The position numbers were made by a program, and so were the translations under genes. Below, in pieces: positions 1-7,290 of a stretch of 37,224 nt of DNA. Location: assembly GCA_023701285.1 (NCBI GenBank), contig JAMPXH010000033.1, positions 1 to 37,224 on the forward strand. Direction: 5' to 3'. Source of the stretch: Candidatus Didemnitutus sp. GTDB lineage: Bacteria; Verrucomicrobiota; Verrucomicrobiia; Opitutales; Opitutaceae. Numbering within the stretch: position 1 is the first letter of the stretch; each line of letters begins with the position of its first letter. Under the pieces are notes generated by a model, which did no database searches, was not told the DNA's origin, and saw only the letters and a list, made by a program, of their open reading frames with translations.

Positions 1-14
1 TTGAATACTCACCC

Positions 15-566
15 ATGAGTGCCTCAAAAGACGAATTTTCCCATACCACCTTATCGCTAGCTCCCAAAGGGAGGGCTGAGGAAATGGAAGCGACGCTCCG
101 AAAGCGAAAGGCAGCGGGCCTAACCTACAATGAGCAGTGCGAGCGCAAGGAAGCAGAGTGGTTTGCCGCTCGGGAAGCGACTGCGCTTGCTTCCCCCGCA
201 ACCACTCCGGCCCCCGTCCGGCCGCTTGCCTATCGGCTAAAAACTACCGGCTGGGTTGTGCTTTCGGGTTTGGTCCTCCTACTCCTCGTATTCCTCTTTC
301 CACCTTGGCTGGGGGTTGAACAATTGCCAAGCGAACAGGATACAGTTCGCGCTGTGGGAAGACGCATCATCTTTAATTCGCCTTCGCCAGAATTTGTGAG
401 GGATCGGGTTTGGGGCGCAGTCGAGGGCCCCCATCCCCAACTGGGTAAATACTACTTCGCCAAGATCGACTACGCTCGGTGGTGGACGGAAATGTTCGTT
501 TGCGTTGCGGCAGCTGGTGCAGCCGTGGTTGTTGTGCGTTCGCTCCGACGAGTGCGGCGCGGCTGA
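15..566 (+). CDS. Small two-helix membrane protein of the integrated element, unknown function
   Basis: The family is not recognised. The 183-residue product has a charged, Lys/Glu/Arg-rich N-terminal region (about 1-60), a short Pro/Ala linker, a strong hydrophobic helix at about 78-100 and a second one near the C-terminus (about 158-174) that ends in an Arg-rich tail. This predicts an inner-membrane protein with about 55 residues between the helices. It starts at ATG 15, close to the window edge, so its upstream context is unseen. It is the only plus-strand gene in the element and converges on the replication-type gene that ends at 721. The 154 bases between them show no clear terminator. 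No catalytic motif is visible. It could be accessory cargo, but that is a guess from position only. Confidence 0.6.
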   Translation: MSASKDEFSHTTLSLAPKGRAEEMEATLRKRKAAGLTYNEQCERKEAEWFAAREATALASPATTPAPVRPLAYRLKTTGWVVLSGLVLLLLVFLFPPWLGVEQLPSEQDTVRAVGRRIIFNSPSPEFVRDRVWGAVEGPHPQLGKYYFAKIDYARWWTEMFVCVAAAGAAVVVVRSLRRVRRG

Positions 567-720
567 AACAACCTATCGTGCATTTGGGAGGGGTATCGGT
601 TTCGGCAGGGGCCCCTTCGATCTATCGCCAAAGACGATTCTAGGCCCGTTTCCGTGGCAGCAAAGCGGCATTCACTCGCCCACGACCTGTTCAGGTGAGC
701 ACTGGCCCGTTAGGCCTGTG

Positions 721-1344
721 TTACCGTTCCATGCCGCCGTCTTCGTCAGCTTCGATTTTTCGGGCTAGGCCCAGCACGTATTGCTTGGGGTCGGCGATCG
801 GCTTCCCGGCTGCCAGTTGATCCTCAACCACTGAGTGGGCCTTAATGAGTGCTGTCAGGCTTATCTCGGGAAACTCATGCTCAAAGCTCTCCAAATCAGG
901 GAGTGAATTCGCATGTCCCACGTCAGTGGGACACACAGGTTCTAGGTGGCGGTTCTTTGGCGATTCACCTGATGATTCGGTGGAATCCTGATTCACCCCC
1001 GGGGGACCGTTCAACGGCACTGTGGGGTGTGGTGGAACAGCAGACCCCTCCGATCCGCAAGGCCCTCCCTGTTCAGTGGGGAGGGCTGGAATCCGAATCC
1101 GGTAGATGTTCGACTTCCCGATGTTGCCACGGTCTTCTTTGACGAGCCATCCAGCGTCAATGAGTCGCCCTACGCATGCGGTCGCCCACCTAGGACTCGT
1201 CCTCGTCCTCTTCGCGATCCTCCGATACGACGGCCAGCATACGCCCTCGTCGTTCGCGTGATCCGCAAGGCAAAGCAGGACCAAAAGTTCAGTGCCCTTG
1301 AACGGAGCTGTTTCCCAAATCTCCGACATGAGTGTGATGCTCAT
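721..1344 (-). CDS. Winged-helix protein resembling phage/plasmid replication initiators
   Basis: This 207-residue protein has an N-terminal winged-helix domain (about 10-85). It contains a segment reading LLVLLCLADHANDEG, followed by WPSYRRIAKRTRTS and a second helix VGRLIDAGWLV. This pattern is typical of the HTH_36-type domains found in phage and plasmid replication proteins and their helicase-loader partners. The middle (about 88-140) is Pro/Ser/Gly-rich and probably disordered; the C-terminal 60 residues may be a small helical domain. The start ATG overlaps the RNase HI stop as ATGA, so the two are translationally coupled. A second in-frame ATG lies five codons downstream. The role in element replication is inferred from the domain type and neighbours; a transcriptional regulator is the alternative. 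Confidence 0.6.
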   Translation of the reverse strand: MSITLMSEIWETAPFKGTELLVLLCLADHANDEGVCWPSYRRIAKRTRTSPRWATACVGRLIDAGWLVKEDRGNIGKSNIYRIRIPALPTEQGGPCGSEGSAVPPHPTVPLNGPPGVNQDSTESSGESPKNRHLEPVCPTDVGHANSLPDLESFEHEFPEISLTALIKAHSVVEDQLAAGKPIADPKQYVLGLARKIEADEDGGMER

Positions 1345-1922
1345 GCGACGAGCCTCCCGCTAGCGAATGCTTCTCGGAGCAACCGTGCACACTCGGCATC
1401 TACCATCTCGTTCAGCTCATCGCCAGCGTGTCCCTTTACCCACTGCCATTCAACGCTGAGCCGTTGCGTGGCGAGAATCAGACGCTCCCAAAGCTCACGG
1501 TTTACGACAGGAGCACCACTTACCGTGCGCCAGTTTCGCAGGAGCCAGAGACTTATCCACGTAGAGGCACCATCGCGCAGATACCGGCTATCCGTGCGCA
1601 CCCGCACCGTGGCACCATCCGGCAGCGATTCGAGAGCGTGCAACGCCGCGAGCAATTCCGCTTGGTTGTTCGTTCCACGTTCGACGACACCCGACAGCAT
1701 GCGCCGATAACCGAGCGCATCCTGAACAATCGCGGCCCACGCGATAATGCCGGGGTTCGGCTTCGCCCCACCGTCACACACTACGATGAAGTCGGGTTCA
1801 CTAGCTTGACGCCGGCGATTCGAACTTGTTTGGTCACGTTGTTCGCCAGAACAACCTTCGCCCTCGGATTCAACCGGGGGCCTTTCTTTTTCCGCCAGCG
1901 GCGGTGAAGTGGTTGGCGACAT
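1341..1922 (-). CDS. rnhA: Ribonuclease HI carried by the integrated element
   Basis: This enzyme cleaves the RNA strand of RNA-DNA hybrids. The RNase H fold occupies about residues 43-187. The full catalytic set is present: D50 in VVCDGGAKPNPG, E89 in NNQAELLAAL, D111 in VRTDSRYLRDG, H165 in VKGHAGDE and D175 in NEMVDAE. These match E. coli D10, E48, D70, H124 and D134 at a near-constant offset. The first 40 residues are a charged, low-complexity extension absent from the E. coli enzyme. The gene lies six bases after the excisionase-like gene and overlaps the next gene by four bases (ATGA), so it belongs to the element's operon. A job in removing primers or R-loops during element replication is inferred. 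It is unlikely to be the host's only RNase H because it sits inside the element. Confidence 0.9.
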   Translation of the reverse strand: MSPTTSPPLAEKERPPVESEGEGCSGEQRDQTSSNRRRQASEPDFIVVCDGGAKPNPGIIAWAAIVQDALGYRRMLSGVVERGTNNQAELLAALHALESLPDGATVRVRTDSRYLRDGASTWISLWLLRNWRTVSGAPVVNRELWERLILATQRLSVEWQWVKGHAGDELNEMVDAECARLLREAFASGRLVA

Positions 1923-1928
1923 GGCGAA

Positions 1929-2165
1929 TCATGCAGCAGCGGAGGTTTTTTCTACCCGTGAGCTGATGAGAAGCCCGTCTACCTCATCGTTGGCGATCAG
2001 GACTGTCTCGCCAATCCGATGTGGCGTAAGACGCCCAATCTTCAGCCAGCGGAGGACTGTGTTTTTGTGGAGCCCGAGGCGCTTCGCGACCTTGGACGGC
2101 TTCGAGTAAGTGCGTTCAGCGGGGGATGCCGAGTTCGCTTGGGTGTGGTTGGTGATGTGTTCCAT
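1929..2165 (-). CDS. Excisionase/MerR-like small DNA-binding protein
   Basis: This is a protein of about 78 residues with one helix-turn-helix of the excisionase/MerR-like type: KPSKVAKRLGLHKNTVLRWL, then the wing segment IGRLTPHRIGETVLIANDEV, a layout common to Xis/AlpA-type recombination directionality factors. The ATG at 2165 is chosen because a longer reading from TTG 2228 starts directly after the upstream stop and adds residues with no domain character. It lies between the unknown gene and RNase HI, downstream of the integrase on the same strand. Its role would be to bind the attachment region, direct excision and possibly repress the integrase promoter. That is inferred from the fold and from its place near an integrase. 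A simple regulator is the alternative. Confidence 0.65.
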   Translation of the reverse strand: MEHITNHTQANSASPAERTYSKPSKVAKRLGLHKNTVLRWLKIGRLTPHRIGETVLIANDEVDGLLISSRVEKTSAAA

Positions 2166-2228
2166 GCACCATTTGATACCACCCGCCGCACGTCCCAAAA
2201 ATACGGGATGGCGAAATTTATCCCGCAA

Positions 2229-2756
2229 TTACTCGGAAGCTGATCGTCTGGGCTTCGGACCTCTCTTGGAATCGAGCTTCAGCCCGAGCAATTTTGCTTT
2301 GGCGCGAACGTCGTCTGTAGTGCAGCGGACGCCGAAACCAAGAAGTCGATCGACCAGTTCGCCCGCTGACCATTTTTCGTGTGCGGGTGATCCGTGCCGG
2401 ACAATGAATTCGAGATTCAGGAGAACGGGGTCCCGCGCCACACGCTCACCTGCCGCGACAGCTTGGAACGATGGGAACGTCATGGCCATTTTCGCGAGGT
2501 CATTCAGGAATTCCACGTCGCTGCGGTTGCCTCGTTCCAATGCAAGCATCACGCGATGCCCAGCTTTCGTGTTGAGCTCGGCTATGCATCTCTCGCGCTC
2601 CTCAGGCCGCAGGACGTGGCCGTAATGGAAGAGCCCAAGCCCATCGATATAGAGTTCGAAGGCCTCGCTGCTGGCGAAATTGCCTCCGAGCGCTGCCTCG
2701 CGAATCGCTTCGAGACTACCCTCCCGTATTTTTGCCTGACCAGCGCGACGAGGCAT
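2229..2756 (-). CDS. Unknown protein between integrase and excisionase-like gene
   Basis: The family is not recognised. The protein has 175 residues, is soluble and charged, with no signal peptide or membrane helix. It looks mostly helical, and the C-terminus is very basic (SKRGPKPRRSASE), which could suit nucleic-acid binding. The start ATG at 2756 lies 21 bases after the integrase stop, with no clear Shine-Dalgarno, so it is probably co-transcribed with the integrase. The stop at 2229 is 63 bases before the excisionase-like start. The region around residues 130-160 (SAGELVDRLLGFGVRCTTDD) could be a small helical DNA-binding unit, but this is weak. A conserved role in element biology is suggested only by its place between the two recombination genes. 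Confidence 0.7.
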   Translation of the reverse strand: MPRRAGQAKIREGSLEAIREAALGGNFASSEAFELYIDGLGLFHYGHVLRPEERERCIAELNTKAGHRVMLALERGNRSDVEFLNDLAKMAMTFPSFQAVAAGERVARDPVLLNLEFIVRHGSPAHEKWSAGELVDRLLGFGVRCTTDDVRAKAKLLGLKLDSKRGPKPRRSASE

Positions 2757-2777
2757 GGGATTAAATCGCCGCGAGTT

Positions 2778-4142
2778 TCATGCGGTCCTTTCGATGCTGC
2801 TCAGCGAGATTCGCACCTCCACGCGCTTCTTCTTCCCGACGTAGTGCGCGGATGTGGTGCGAATGTCACGATGCCCAAGATGATACCGTGCGGCTTCGAT
2901 TCCGTGAGCCGATGCGATTAACGACCCGCTCTCCTTGCGTAGCGAGTGAACCGCTTTCGGTTGCCTGATACCTTTTCCCTTCAGCCATGCGTTCAGGAAA
3001 CGCCATGTGCAGTCGCACCGGTAGTAATCGTAAGTTGCCGACGTGTCAGGTTCAGCACCGTCCAACACGAATTCCGAAGTAGCGTCCTTCTTGAATGAGC
3101 GAAGCACTTCCGCCGCTTCAGGTGCGAGATCGACGACACGCACGGACTCTTCCGTTTTCGGTTCAAAATACGCGGTGCGACGAACATGTATCTGCCCTTC
3201 GCCAAGGTCCACCTGCTCCCACGTCAGCAAGTCTGCTTCTTTGCGGCGAAGTCCCGCCCACAAGCACAGGAACAGCGCCATGTATTGCTGACGCTTTTTC
3301 GCCCGCTCGTCATCTTCACCGTCACTATGCAGCAGTTCACGTTCGGCCACCGCCAGTAACCACTCAGGGTTCACATCCGACACGTAACGCTGTGGACCGG
3401 GGTCTTTCAATTTCACGCCGGCGAACGGGTTGGGCGGAAGCTGGACGGAGAGCGCGTTCACCACGTCCGGCGAGAACAAGGCTCGCACGCAACGCAGGTA
3501 GGACGCCGCCGACCGCTCCGCTGACTTTCGTTTTACGGGTTCGCTTCTGGCCCTCGCAACGTAGGCATTGCGCCATGCGTTCACTGAGTCGGGCGTGAGT
3601 TGCGCGAGAGTAAGAGCATCGACTCGTTTCAGCCATTCCGCCCTGCCGCCTGTCGCGTAATCGTATTTCTTAAGCCGTTCCTTCGATTTCAGGCCCTTCT
3701 CTGCGCCGGCGATATCCGCGACCATTTTGCGCAGCTTCACCGCGTATCGGCGCTGCGTCATTGGTCTCAGGTGACTCCGCTTTGCCACGTCAGCGAGGAA
3801 GTCGCCTACCGTTACCTTACAGGCTTCCACGCCGCGCGGCTTGTATTTGGCCAACGTGGCATCCCACCCATTGGCATCGAGGAAGCCGGCGATCTCCTTA
3901 GCTTTTATCGCGGCCACTGATGCATTGGCAGTGCCGAGAGCAAACGCTTCACGCAAACCGACGTGTTGAAGCCGCACTGACCATTCCGGCACTTCATATT
4001 TCCTCCCATTCCTCGTGTATGTCTTGCGATAGAGCCGATCCTTCCAGTGATCGACGTGGAAACGGGAGAGAGTGGCCTTATCATGCTTGGCCACTTCTTG
4101 GCCACTTTGGGTTGTCACGATTTGGGCTGCTTTGTTCTGCAC
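2778..4142 (-). CDS. int: Tyrosine-type site-specific integrase of a tRNA-Asn element
   Basis: This integrase cuts and rejoins DNA at the attachment site. The 454 residues show an N-terminal arm/core-binding region (about 110-235) and a C-terminal catalytic domain (about 255-445). Visible catalytic residues are R299 in AGLRRKEAD, a hairpin lysine near K329, H399 and R402 in VHSLRKE, H424 in YHLGHRD and the nucleophile Y434 in SAHYVG. The first 60 residues resemble the basic arm-binding domain of phage integrases. The start is GTG at 4142, supported by AAGGAG six bases upstream. It reads away from the tRNA fragment at 4241-4285, with the start codon about 100 bases from it, the usual layout for tRNA-targeting integrases. 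The upstream 100 bases are visibly more AT-rich than the host DNA, in line with transfer. Confidence 0.95.
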   Translation of the reverse strand: MQNKAAQIVTTQSGQEVAKHDKATLSRFHVDHWKDRLYRKTYTRNGRKYEVPEWSVRLQHVGLREAFALGTANASVAAIKAKEIAGFLDANGWDATLAKYKPRGVEACKVTVGDFLADVAKRSHLRPMTQRRYAVKLRKMVADIAGAEKGLKSKERLKKYDYATGGRAEWLKRVDALTLAQLTPDSVNAWRNAYVARARSEPVKRKSAERSAASYLRCVRALFSPDVVNALSVQLPPNPFAGVKLKDPGPQRYVSDVNPEWLLAVAERELLHSDGEDDERAKKRQQYMALFLCLWAGLRRKEADLLTWEQVDLGEGQIHVRRTAYFEPKTEESVRVVDLAPEAAEVLRSFKKDATSEFVLDGAEPDTSATYDYYRCDCTWRFLNAWLKGKGIRQPKAVHSLRKESGSLIASAHGIEAARYHLGHRDIRTTSAHYVGKKKRVEVRISLSSIERTA

Positions 4143-4148
4143 GGTGCA

Positions 4149-4154
4149 CTCCTT
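4149..4154 (-). promoter_or_regulatory. Shine-Dalgarno of the integrase gene
   Basis: The minus strand reads AAGGAG six bases before the GTG at 4142. It decides the start codon of the integrase. Such a strong site is unusual in this window, where most host genes have none. Confidence 0.75.
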
Positions 4155-4240
4155 CTTTTCGTTTCCCAGAGCAGAAGCGATGCAAAACAGATACTAACTG
4201 CACCAATTCACCAATACTTCTAACGCGCCGAAGCGAATAA

Positions 4241-4285
4241 CTGTTAATCACTTGGTCACTGGTTCGATCCCAGCCCGGGCAGCCA
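4241..4285 (+). other. Attachment site: 3' portion of a tRNA-Asn(GTT) gene
   Basis: The sequence runs from an anticodon loop CTGTTAA (4241-4247) through the variable loop, a T-arm with loop TTCGATC (4263-4269), the acceptor strand CCGGGCA (4275-4281), discriminator G (as expected for Asn) and an encoded CCA (4283-4285). Position 34 at 4243 and the CCA end at 4285 give exact tRNA numbering. The 30 bases upstream do not form a D-arm or 5' acceptor strand, and the anticodon stem does not pair. So this is the 3' copy left by integration, not a working tRNA. The rebuilt gene should lie at the unseen left end of the element. Confidence 0.85.
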
Positions 4286-4291
4286 CGCTAT

Positions 4292-4316
4292 AACCCGCGG
4301 TTCCCGCGGGTTTTTT
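4292..4316 (+). terminator. Intrinsic terminator behind the tRNA-Asn site
   Basis: An 8-bp perfect stem AACCCGCG / CGCGGGTT with loop GTTCC is followed by T residues. It would have ended the tRNA-Asn transcript before insertion and now separates the element from rplY. Confidence 0.8.
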
Positions 4317-4317
4317 G

Positions 4318-4345
4318 TTGGCCGGAGCGACGTCGGGGTTGTAAA
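4318..4345 (+). promoter_or_regulatory. Possible promoter for rplY-pth-rpsF
   Basis: TTGGCC, a 16-base spacer and TGTAAA follow the terminator and precede rplY by about 120 bases. The match is modest. No other candidate in 4317-4468 is clearly better. Confidence 0.3.
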
Positions 4346-4468
4346 AACCGGCGTTTCTCTCCGGCGGTCGAAAGATTTGTTTGCCTCACCCCGGGGCGGT
4401 CGCTCAACTTCGGCCTCTTTTCCACTACGCCTGCCTCCAATCCCGGAGTCACAGGGGGAACGAAAGCC

Positions 4469-5200
4469 ATGAAGAAATACCAACTCACCGTCACGGCCCG
4501 CGAGGGCACAGGTCGCAGCGCCTCCCGGCGTCTCCGTAAGGCCGACAAGATCCCGGCCATCCTCTACGGAAAGCACACCAACCCCGAAACTCTGGCCGTC
4601 AGCTCGCCCGAGTTCGTCAAGCTCCTCAAGTCGATCGCCGGCCGCGCCGCGCTGATCGAATTGAAGCGCGATACCGGCGCCGCCGCGCTCTCCTTCCTCC
4701 AGGAAGTCCAGCGCGACCCGATCACCGACCGCTACCTGCACGTCGACCTTCAGGAAGTGAAGGAAAACGAGAAGATGGTGATCAACGTCGCCATCAGCCT
4801 CGTGGGTGAGTCCACCGGCGTGAAAAACGAAGGCGGCATCCTCGAAACCGCTTCCCATCGCCTCCGCATCCGCTGCCTGCCGCAGGATCTGCCGCCGGTC
4901 ATCGAAGTCGATGTCACCGAGCTCAAGGTCGGCGAGGCCATCCACGTGAGCGGCCTGAAGCCGGTCGCCGGCGTCGAATTCCTCGACGACAAGCATCAGG
5001 CCGTCGTCCTCTGCGTCGCTCCGCCGGCCGAGGAAGTCGCCGCCGTCACGCCCGAGGCTGCCGCTGCCGCCGCCGCTCCCGCTGCGGGTGCTGCCGCCCC
5101 GGCCGCTGGTGCCGCCGCTGCCGCCGCCGCTCCGGCCGGCGATGCCAAGGCCGCCGCTCCGGCCAAGGACGCCAAGGCCGCCGCCCCGGCCAAGAAGTAA
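4469..5200 (+). CDS. rplY: 50S ribosomal protein L25/CTC type with Ala/Pro-rich tail
   Basis: L25 binds 5S rRNA in the large subunit. The 243-residue protein is the longer CTC/TL5 form: an N-terminal 5S-binding beta domain (about 1-95, with KIPAILYGK and EVQRDPITDRYLHVDL) and a C-terminal beta domain (about 98-190, with GGILETASHRLRIRCLP). The last 50 residues are almost entirely Ala, Pro and Gly with repeated KAAAPAK units, low complexity and probably disordered. The ATG at 4469 is preceded by a G-rich stretch that can serve as a ribosome site. It is the first gene to the right of the element and heads a plus-strand translation/replication block. Confidence 0.95.
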   Translation: MKKYQLTVTAREGTGRSASRRLRKADKIPAILYGKHTNPETLAVSSPEFVKLLKSIAGRAALIELKRDTGAAALSFLQEVQRDPITDRYLHVDLQEVKENEKMVINVAISLVGESTGVKNEGGILETASHRLRIRCLPQDLPPVIEVDVTELKVGEAIHVSGLKPVAGVEFLDDKHQAVVLCVAPPAEEVAAVTPEAAAAAAAPAAGAAAPAAGAAAAAAAPAGDAKAAAPAKDAKAAAPAKK

Positions 5201-5210
5201 TTCCTTTCCC

Positions 5211-5238
5211 GCGATGCGCCGCCCGCGCGGCGCATCGC
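5211..5238 (+). other. Strong hairpin between rplY and pth
   Basis: A perfect 12-bp stem (5211-5222 with 5227-5238, loop CCGC) follows the rplY stop. There is no T-run, so it is more likely an RNA-stabilising or processing hairpin than a terminator. Confidence 0.6.
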
Positions 5239-5260
5239 GTTGCAGCACGTTCTTTGAGTC

Positions 5261-5860
5261 ATGTCCGTCACGCTCCTCGCAGGACTGGGCAATCCCGGTG
5301 CGAAATACGAAGGCACGCGCCACAACCTCGGTTTCACCGTCGTTGAGGCGCTCGCCGCCGCCGAAGGGCTCTCGTGGAAACACGAGCCGCGCTTCGAGGC
5401 CGAGATCGCACGCTGGAATGTCCGCCCCGGCGAGACCCGCTGGCTCGTCAAACCGCAGACTTACATGAACGAGAGTGGCCGCGCCCTGCGCCGGTTGCTC
5501 GACTTCCACAAGCTCCCGGTCGAGTCGCTCGCGGTGGCCTACGACGAAATCAACGTCGATCTCGGCCGCGTGAAACTGTCGGTCGCCGGCTCCGCTGGCG
5601 GCCACAACGGCATCGCCAGCCTGCTCGAGCATCTCGGCAACGGATTCGTCCGTTACCGGCTCGGCATCGGCTTCGCCCGCCCGCCCGGCATGGACCTCGC
5701 CGACTACGTGCTCGGAAAGTTCTCCCCCGCAGAAAAAACAATCATCGATCAAAACCTGAAATTCTTCGCCGAAGGCGCCCGCCTGCTCTTCACCTGCAGC
5801 CCCGCCGACGCGATGAACCGACTCAATCGCAGAGACCGCAATGAATCCCAACAAGCGTAA
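5261..5860 (+). CDS. pth: Peptidyl-tRNA hydrolase
   Basis: This enzyme frees tRNA from stalled peptidyl-tRNA. The 199-residue protein has the family motifs in order: LAGLGNPGAKYEGTRHNLGF (catalytic His near residue 21), KPQTYMNESG, the catalytic-Asp region YDEINVDLG (the family usually has a His-Asp-Glu pattern, here Tyr-Asp-Glu), and GSAGGHNGI. Length is normal. It follows rplY in the common rplY-pth pairing and its last 20 bases overlap the rpsF start, so translation is probably coupled. There is no clear Shine-Dalgarno before ATG 5261. Confidence 0.95.
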   Translation: MSVTLLAGLGNPGAKYEGTRHNLGFTVVEALAAAEGLSWKHEPRFEAEIARWNVRPGETRWLVKPQTYMNESGRALRRLLDFHKLPVESLAVAYDEINVDLGRVKLSVAGSAGGHNGIASLLEHLGNGFVRYRLGIGFARPPGMDLADYVLGKFSPAEKTIIDQNLKFFAEGARLLFTCSPADAMNRLNRRDRNESQQA

Positions 5861-6137
5861 TTACAAAGCCACCTTCATCCTCGATAACCGGGGCAAGGAA
5901 GACTCCGTCGATACCATCATCGAGGGCGTGAAGAAGGAAATCGCCGCCGTGCACGGCGAAGTCACCGCCGTCGAACAACTCGGCCGCCGCGACTTCATCC
6001 GCGTCACCGACGACAAGTTCCCCGCCGGCGTCTACGTGCAGGTCAACTTCTCGGCCCCGGCCGATGCGACCGCCCAGCTCCACGAGCGCCTGCGCCTCAA
6101 CGACAGCGTCTACCGCGCCCTCGTCGAAAAGGTCTAA
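5841..6137 (+). CDS. rpsF: 30S ribosomal protein S6
   Basis: A small-subunit protein of 98 residues with the S6 ferredoxin-like fold: the first strand YKATFILDN, helix SVDTIIEGVKKEIAAVHGEV, strand RRDFIRVTDDKFPAGVYVQV and the final helix to VYRALVEKV. The ATG at 5841 lies inside the end of pth, which sets the start by coupling. In many bacteria S6 is followed by ssb and rpsR (S18), its partner on the ribosome. Here ssb follows but no S18 gene is seen. Confidence 0.9.
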   Translation: MNPNKRNYKATFILDNRGKEDSVDTIIEGVKKEIAAVHGEVTAVEQLGRRDFIRVTDDKFPAGVYVQVNFSAPADATAQLHERLRLNDSVYRALVEKV

Positions 6138-6169
6138 GCCCAACCCGAACGCGCCCCGCGCTTCACCCC

Positions 6170-6646
6170 ATGGCCAATCTCAACAAAGTCATGCTCATCG
6201 GCAACCTGACGCGCGATCCGGAACTCCGGGTCACGCCCAAGGGCACCGCCATCTGCACCTTCTCGCTCGCCGTGAACCGCAAGTTCCGCGACGAGTCCGG
6301 CGCCGACCGCGAAGAGGTGACCTACATTGACATCGAGGCTTGGGGCAAGGCCGGCGAGAACATCTCCAAGTATTGCACCAAGGGCCGCCCCCTGTTCGTC
6401 GAAGGCCGTCTGCGCCTCGACCAGTGGGAGGACAAGAACACGAAGGAAAAGCGCAGCCGCATGAAAGTGGTCTGCGAGAACTTCCAGTTCCTCGGCAGCG
6501 GCGGTGGCGCCGGCGGCCGCGGCGGCGAGGGTGGGGAAGGCGGCGGCGAGAGCCGCGGCTACACCGCTCCTGCTCCCCGCGCCAGCGCCCCGAGCCGTCC
6601 GGCTCCGGCCCAGCAGGAGAATCTCGACGAAGACGTGCCGTTCTGA
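6170..6646 (+). CDS. ssb: Single-stranded DNA-binding protein
   Basis: It coats single-stranded DNA in replication and repair. The 158-residue protein has an OB fold (about 1-105), starting MANLNKVMLIGNLTRDPELR, with YIDIEAWGKAGENISKY and GRLRLDQWEDK. A Gly/Glu-rich linker (about 110-130) and a Pro/Ala stretch lead to the acidic tip DEDVPF, which docks partner proteins. It lies 32 bases after rpsF and 50 bases before rplI in one transcription direction. Confidence 0.95.
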   Translation: MANLNKVMLIGNLTRDPELRVTPKGTAICTFSLAVNRKFRDESGADREEVTYIDIEAWGKAGENISKYCTKGRPLFVEGRLRLDQWEDKNTKEKRSRMKVVCENFQFLGSGGGAGGRGGEGGEGGGESRGYTAPAPRASAPSRPAPAQQENLDEDVPF

Positions 6647-6696
6647 TCCGCGGCCCGCGTTCACACCTTACAAAAAACAACCAACAAAGTCTGACA

Positions 6697-7233
6697 ATGG
6701 CTCACAGCGAAGTGCTCCTCCTCAAACTGGTCGACGGCCTCGGTGCCGAAGGCGACCAGGTAAAAGTCCGCGCCGGCTACGCGCGTAATTTCCTCCTGCC
6801 GCAAGGCATGGCGGTCCCGCTCACCGTCTCCAACCGCAAGCAGGTTGAAGCCCTCAAGAAGGCCCGCGCCCTCCGCGAGGCGAAGGAACTCAACGGCGCG
6901 CAGGAAATCGCGGCCAAGCTCGCGAAGACCAACATCGCCATCGCCGTCAAGACCGGCGAGGGCGGCAAGCTCTTCGGTGCGGTCACCACGAACGATATCC
7001 ATGCCAAGCTCTCCGCGGCCGGCATCGAGATCGAGAAGCGCCGCATCCACCTCGGCCAGCCCGTCAAGACCCTCGGCAAGCACGAGGTCAAGATCCGCCT
7101 GCACGCCGACGTGAGCGTCGACCTCGCGTTCGACGTCGTCTCCGAGAACCCGATCGAGCCCGCGGCCACCGAGGCCACTCCGGCCGAGAAGGGCGAGCGC
7201 CCGGTTAAGCGCGAGCGCGCCCCGAAGGCCTGA
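6697..7233 (+). CDS. rplI: 50S ribosomal protein L9
   Basis: A large-subunit protein of 178 residues. The N-terminal domain contains DGLGAEGDQVKVRAGYARNF and LPQGMAVPLT, followed by the long connecting helix (about 45-75) and the C-terminal domain (GGKLFGAVTTNDIHAKL to about 150). A charged tail of about 28 residues rich in Pro, Glu and Lys extends past the usual end. The ATG at 6697 is chosen because the domain begins there; the leader is A-rich with no Shine-Dalgarno. An intrinsic terminator follows at 7263-7290. Confidence 0.95.
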   Translation: MAHSEVLLLKLVDGLGAEGDQVKVRAGYARNFLLPQGMAVPLTVSNRKQVEALKKARALREAKELNGAQEIAAKLAKTNIAIAVKTGEGGKLFGAVTTNDIHAKLSAAGIEIEKRRIHLGQPVKTLGKHEVKIRLHADVSVDLAFDVVSENPIEPAATEATPAEKGERPVKRERAPKA

Positions 7234-7262
7234 GTCCTGCACCGCACGCCGGTCCCCTTGCG

Positions 7263-7290
7263 AAGCCGCGACGCCCGTCGCGGCTTTTTT
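7263..7290 (+). terminator. Intrinsic terminator after rplI
   Basis: A perfect 10-bp stem AAGCCGCGAC / GTCGCGGCTT with loop GCCC is followed by a T-run. An in-frame ATG for a longer DnaB begins two bases after it. Confidence 0.85.

Noticed and set aside
4210-4285. Complete tRNA-Asn gene
   Set aside because: The 5' half is missing and the anticodon stem does not pair, so it is an attachment-site remnant.
5041-5197. Tandem DNA repeat in the rplY tail
   Set aside because: It is Ala/Pro/Lys low-complexity coding sequence inside rplY, not a separate repeat element.
5211-5238. Terminator between rplY and pth
   Set aside because: The stem is perfect but no T-run follows, and pth and rpsF need transcription through it.
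4256-5854. Minus-strand open frame across rplY, pth and the tRNA fragment
   Set aside because: It spans two known genes and a tRNA end and is Gly/Glu/Asp-rich without domains.
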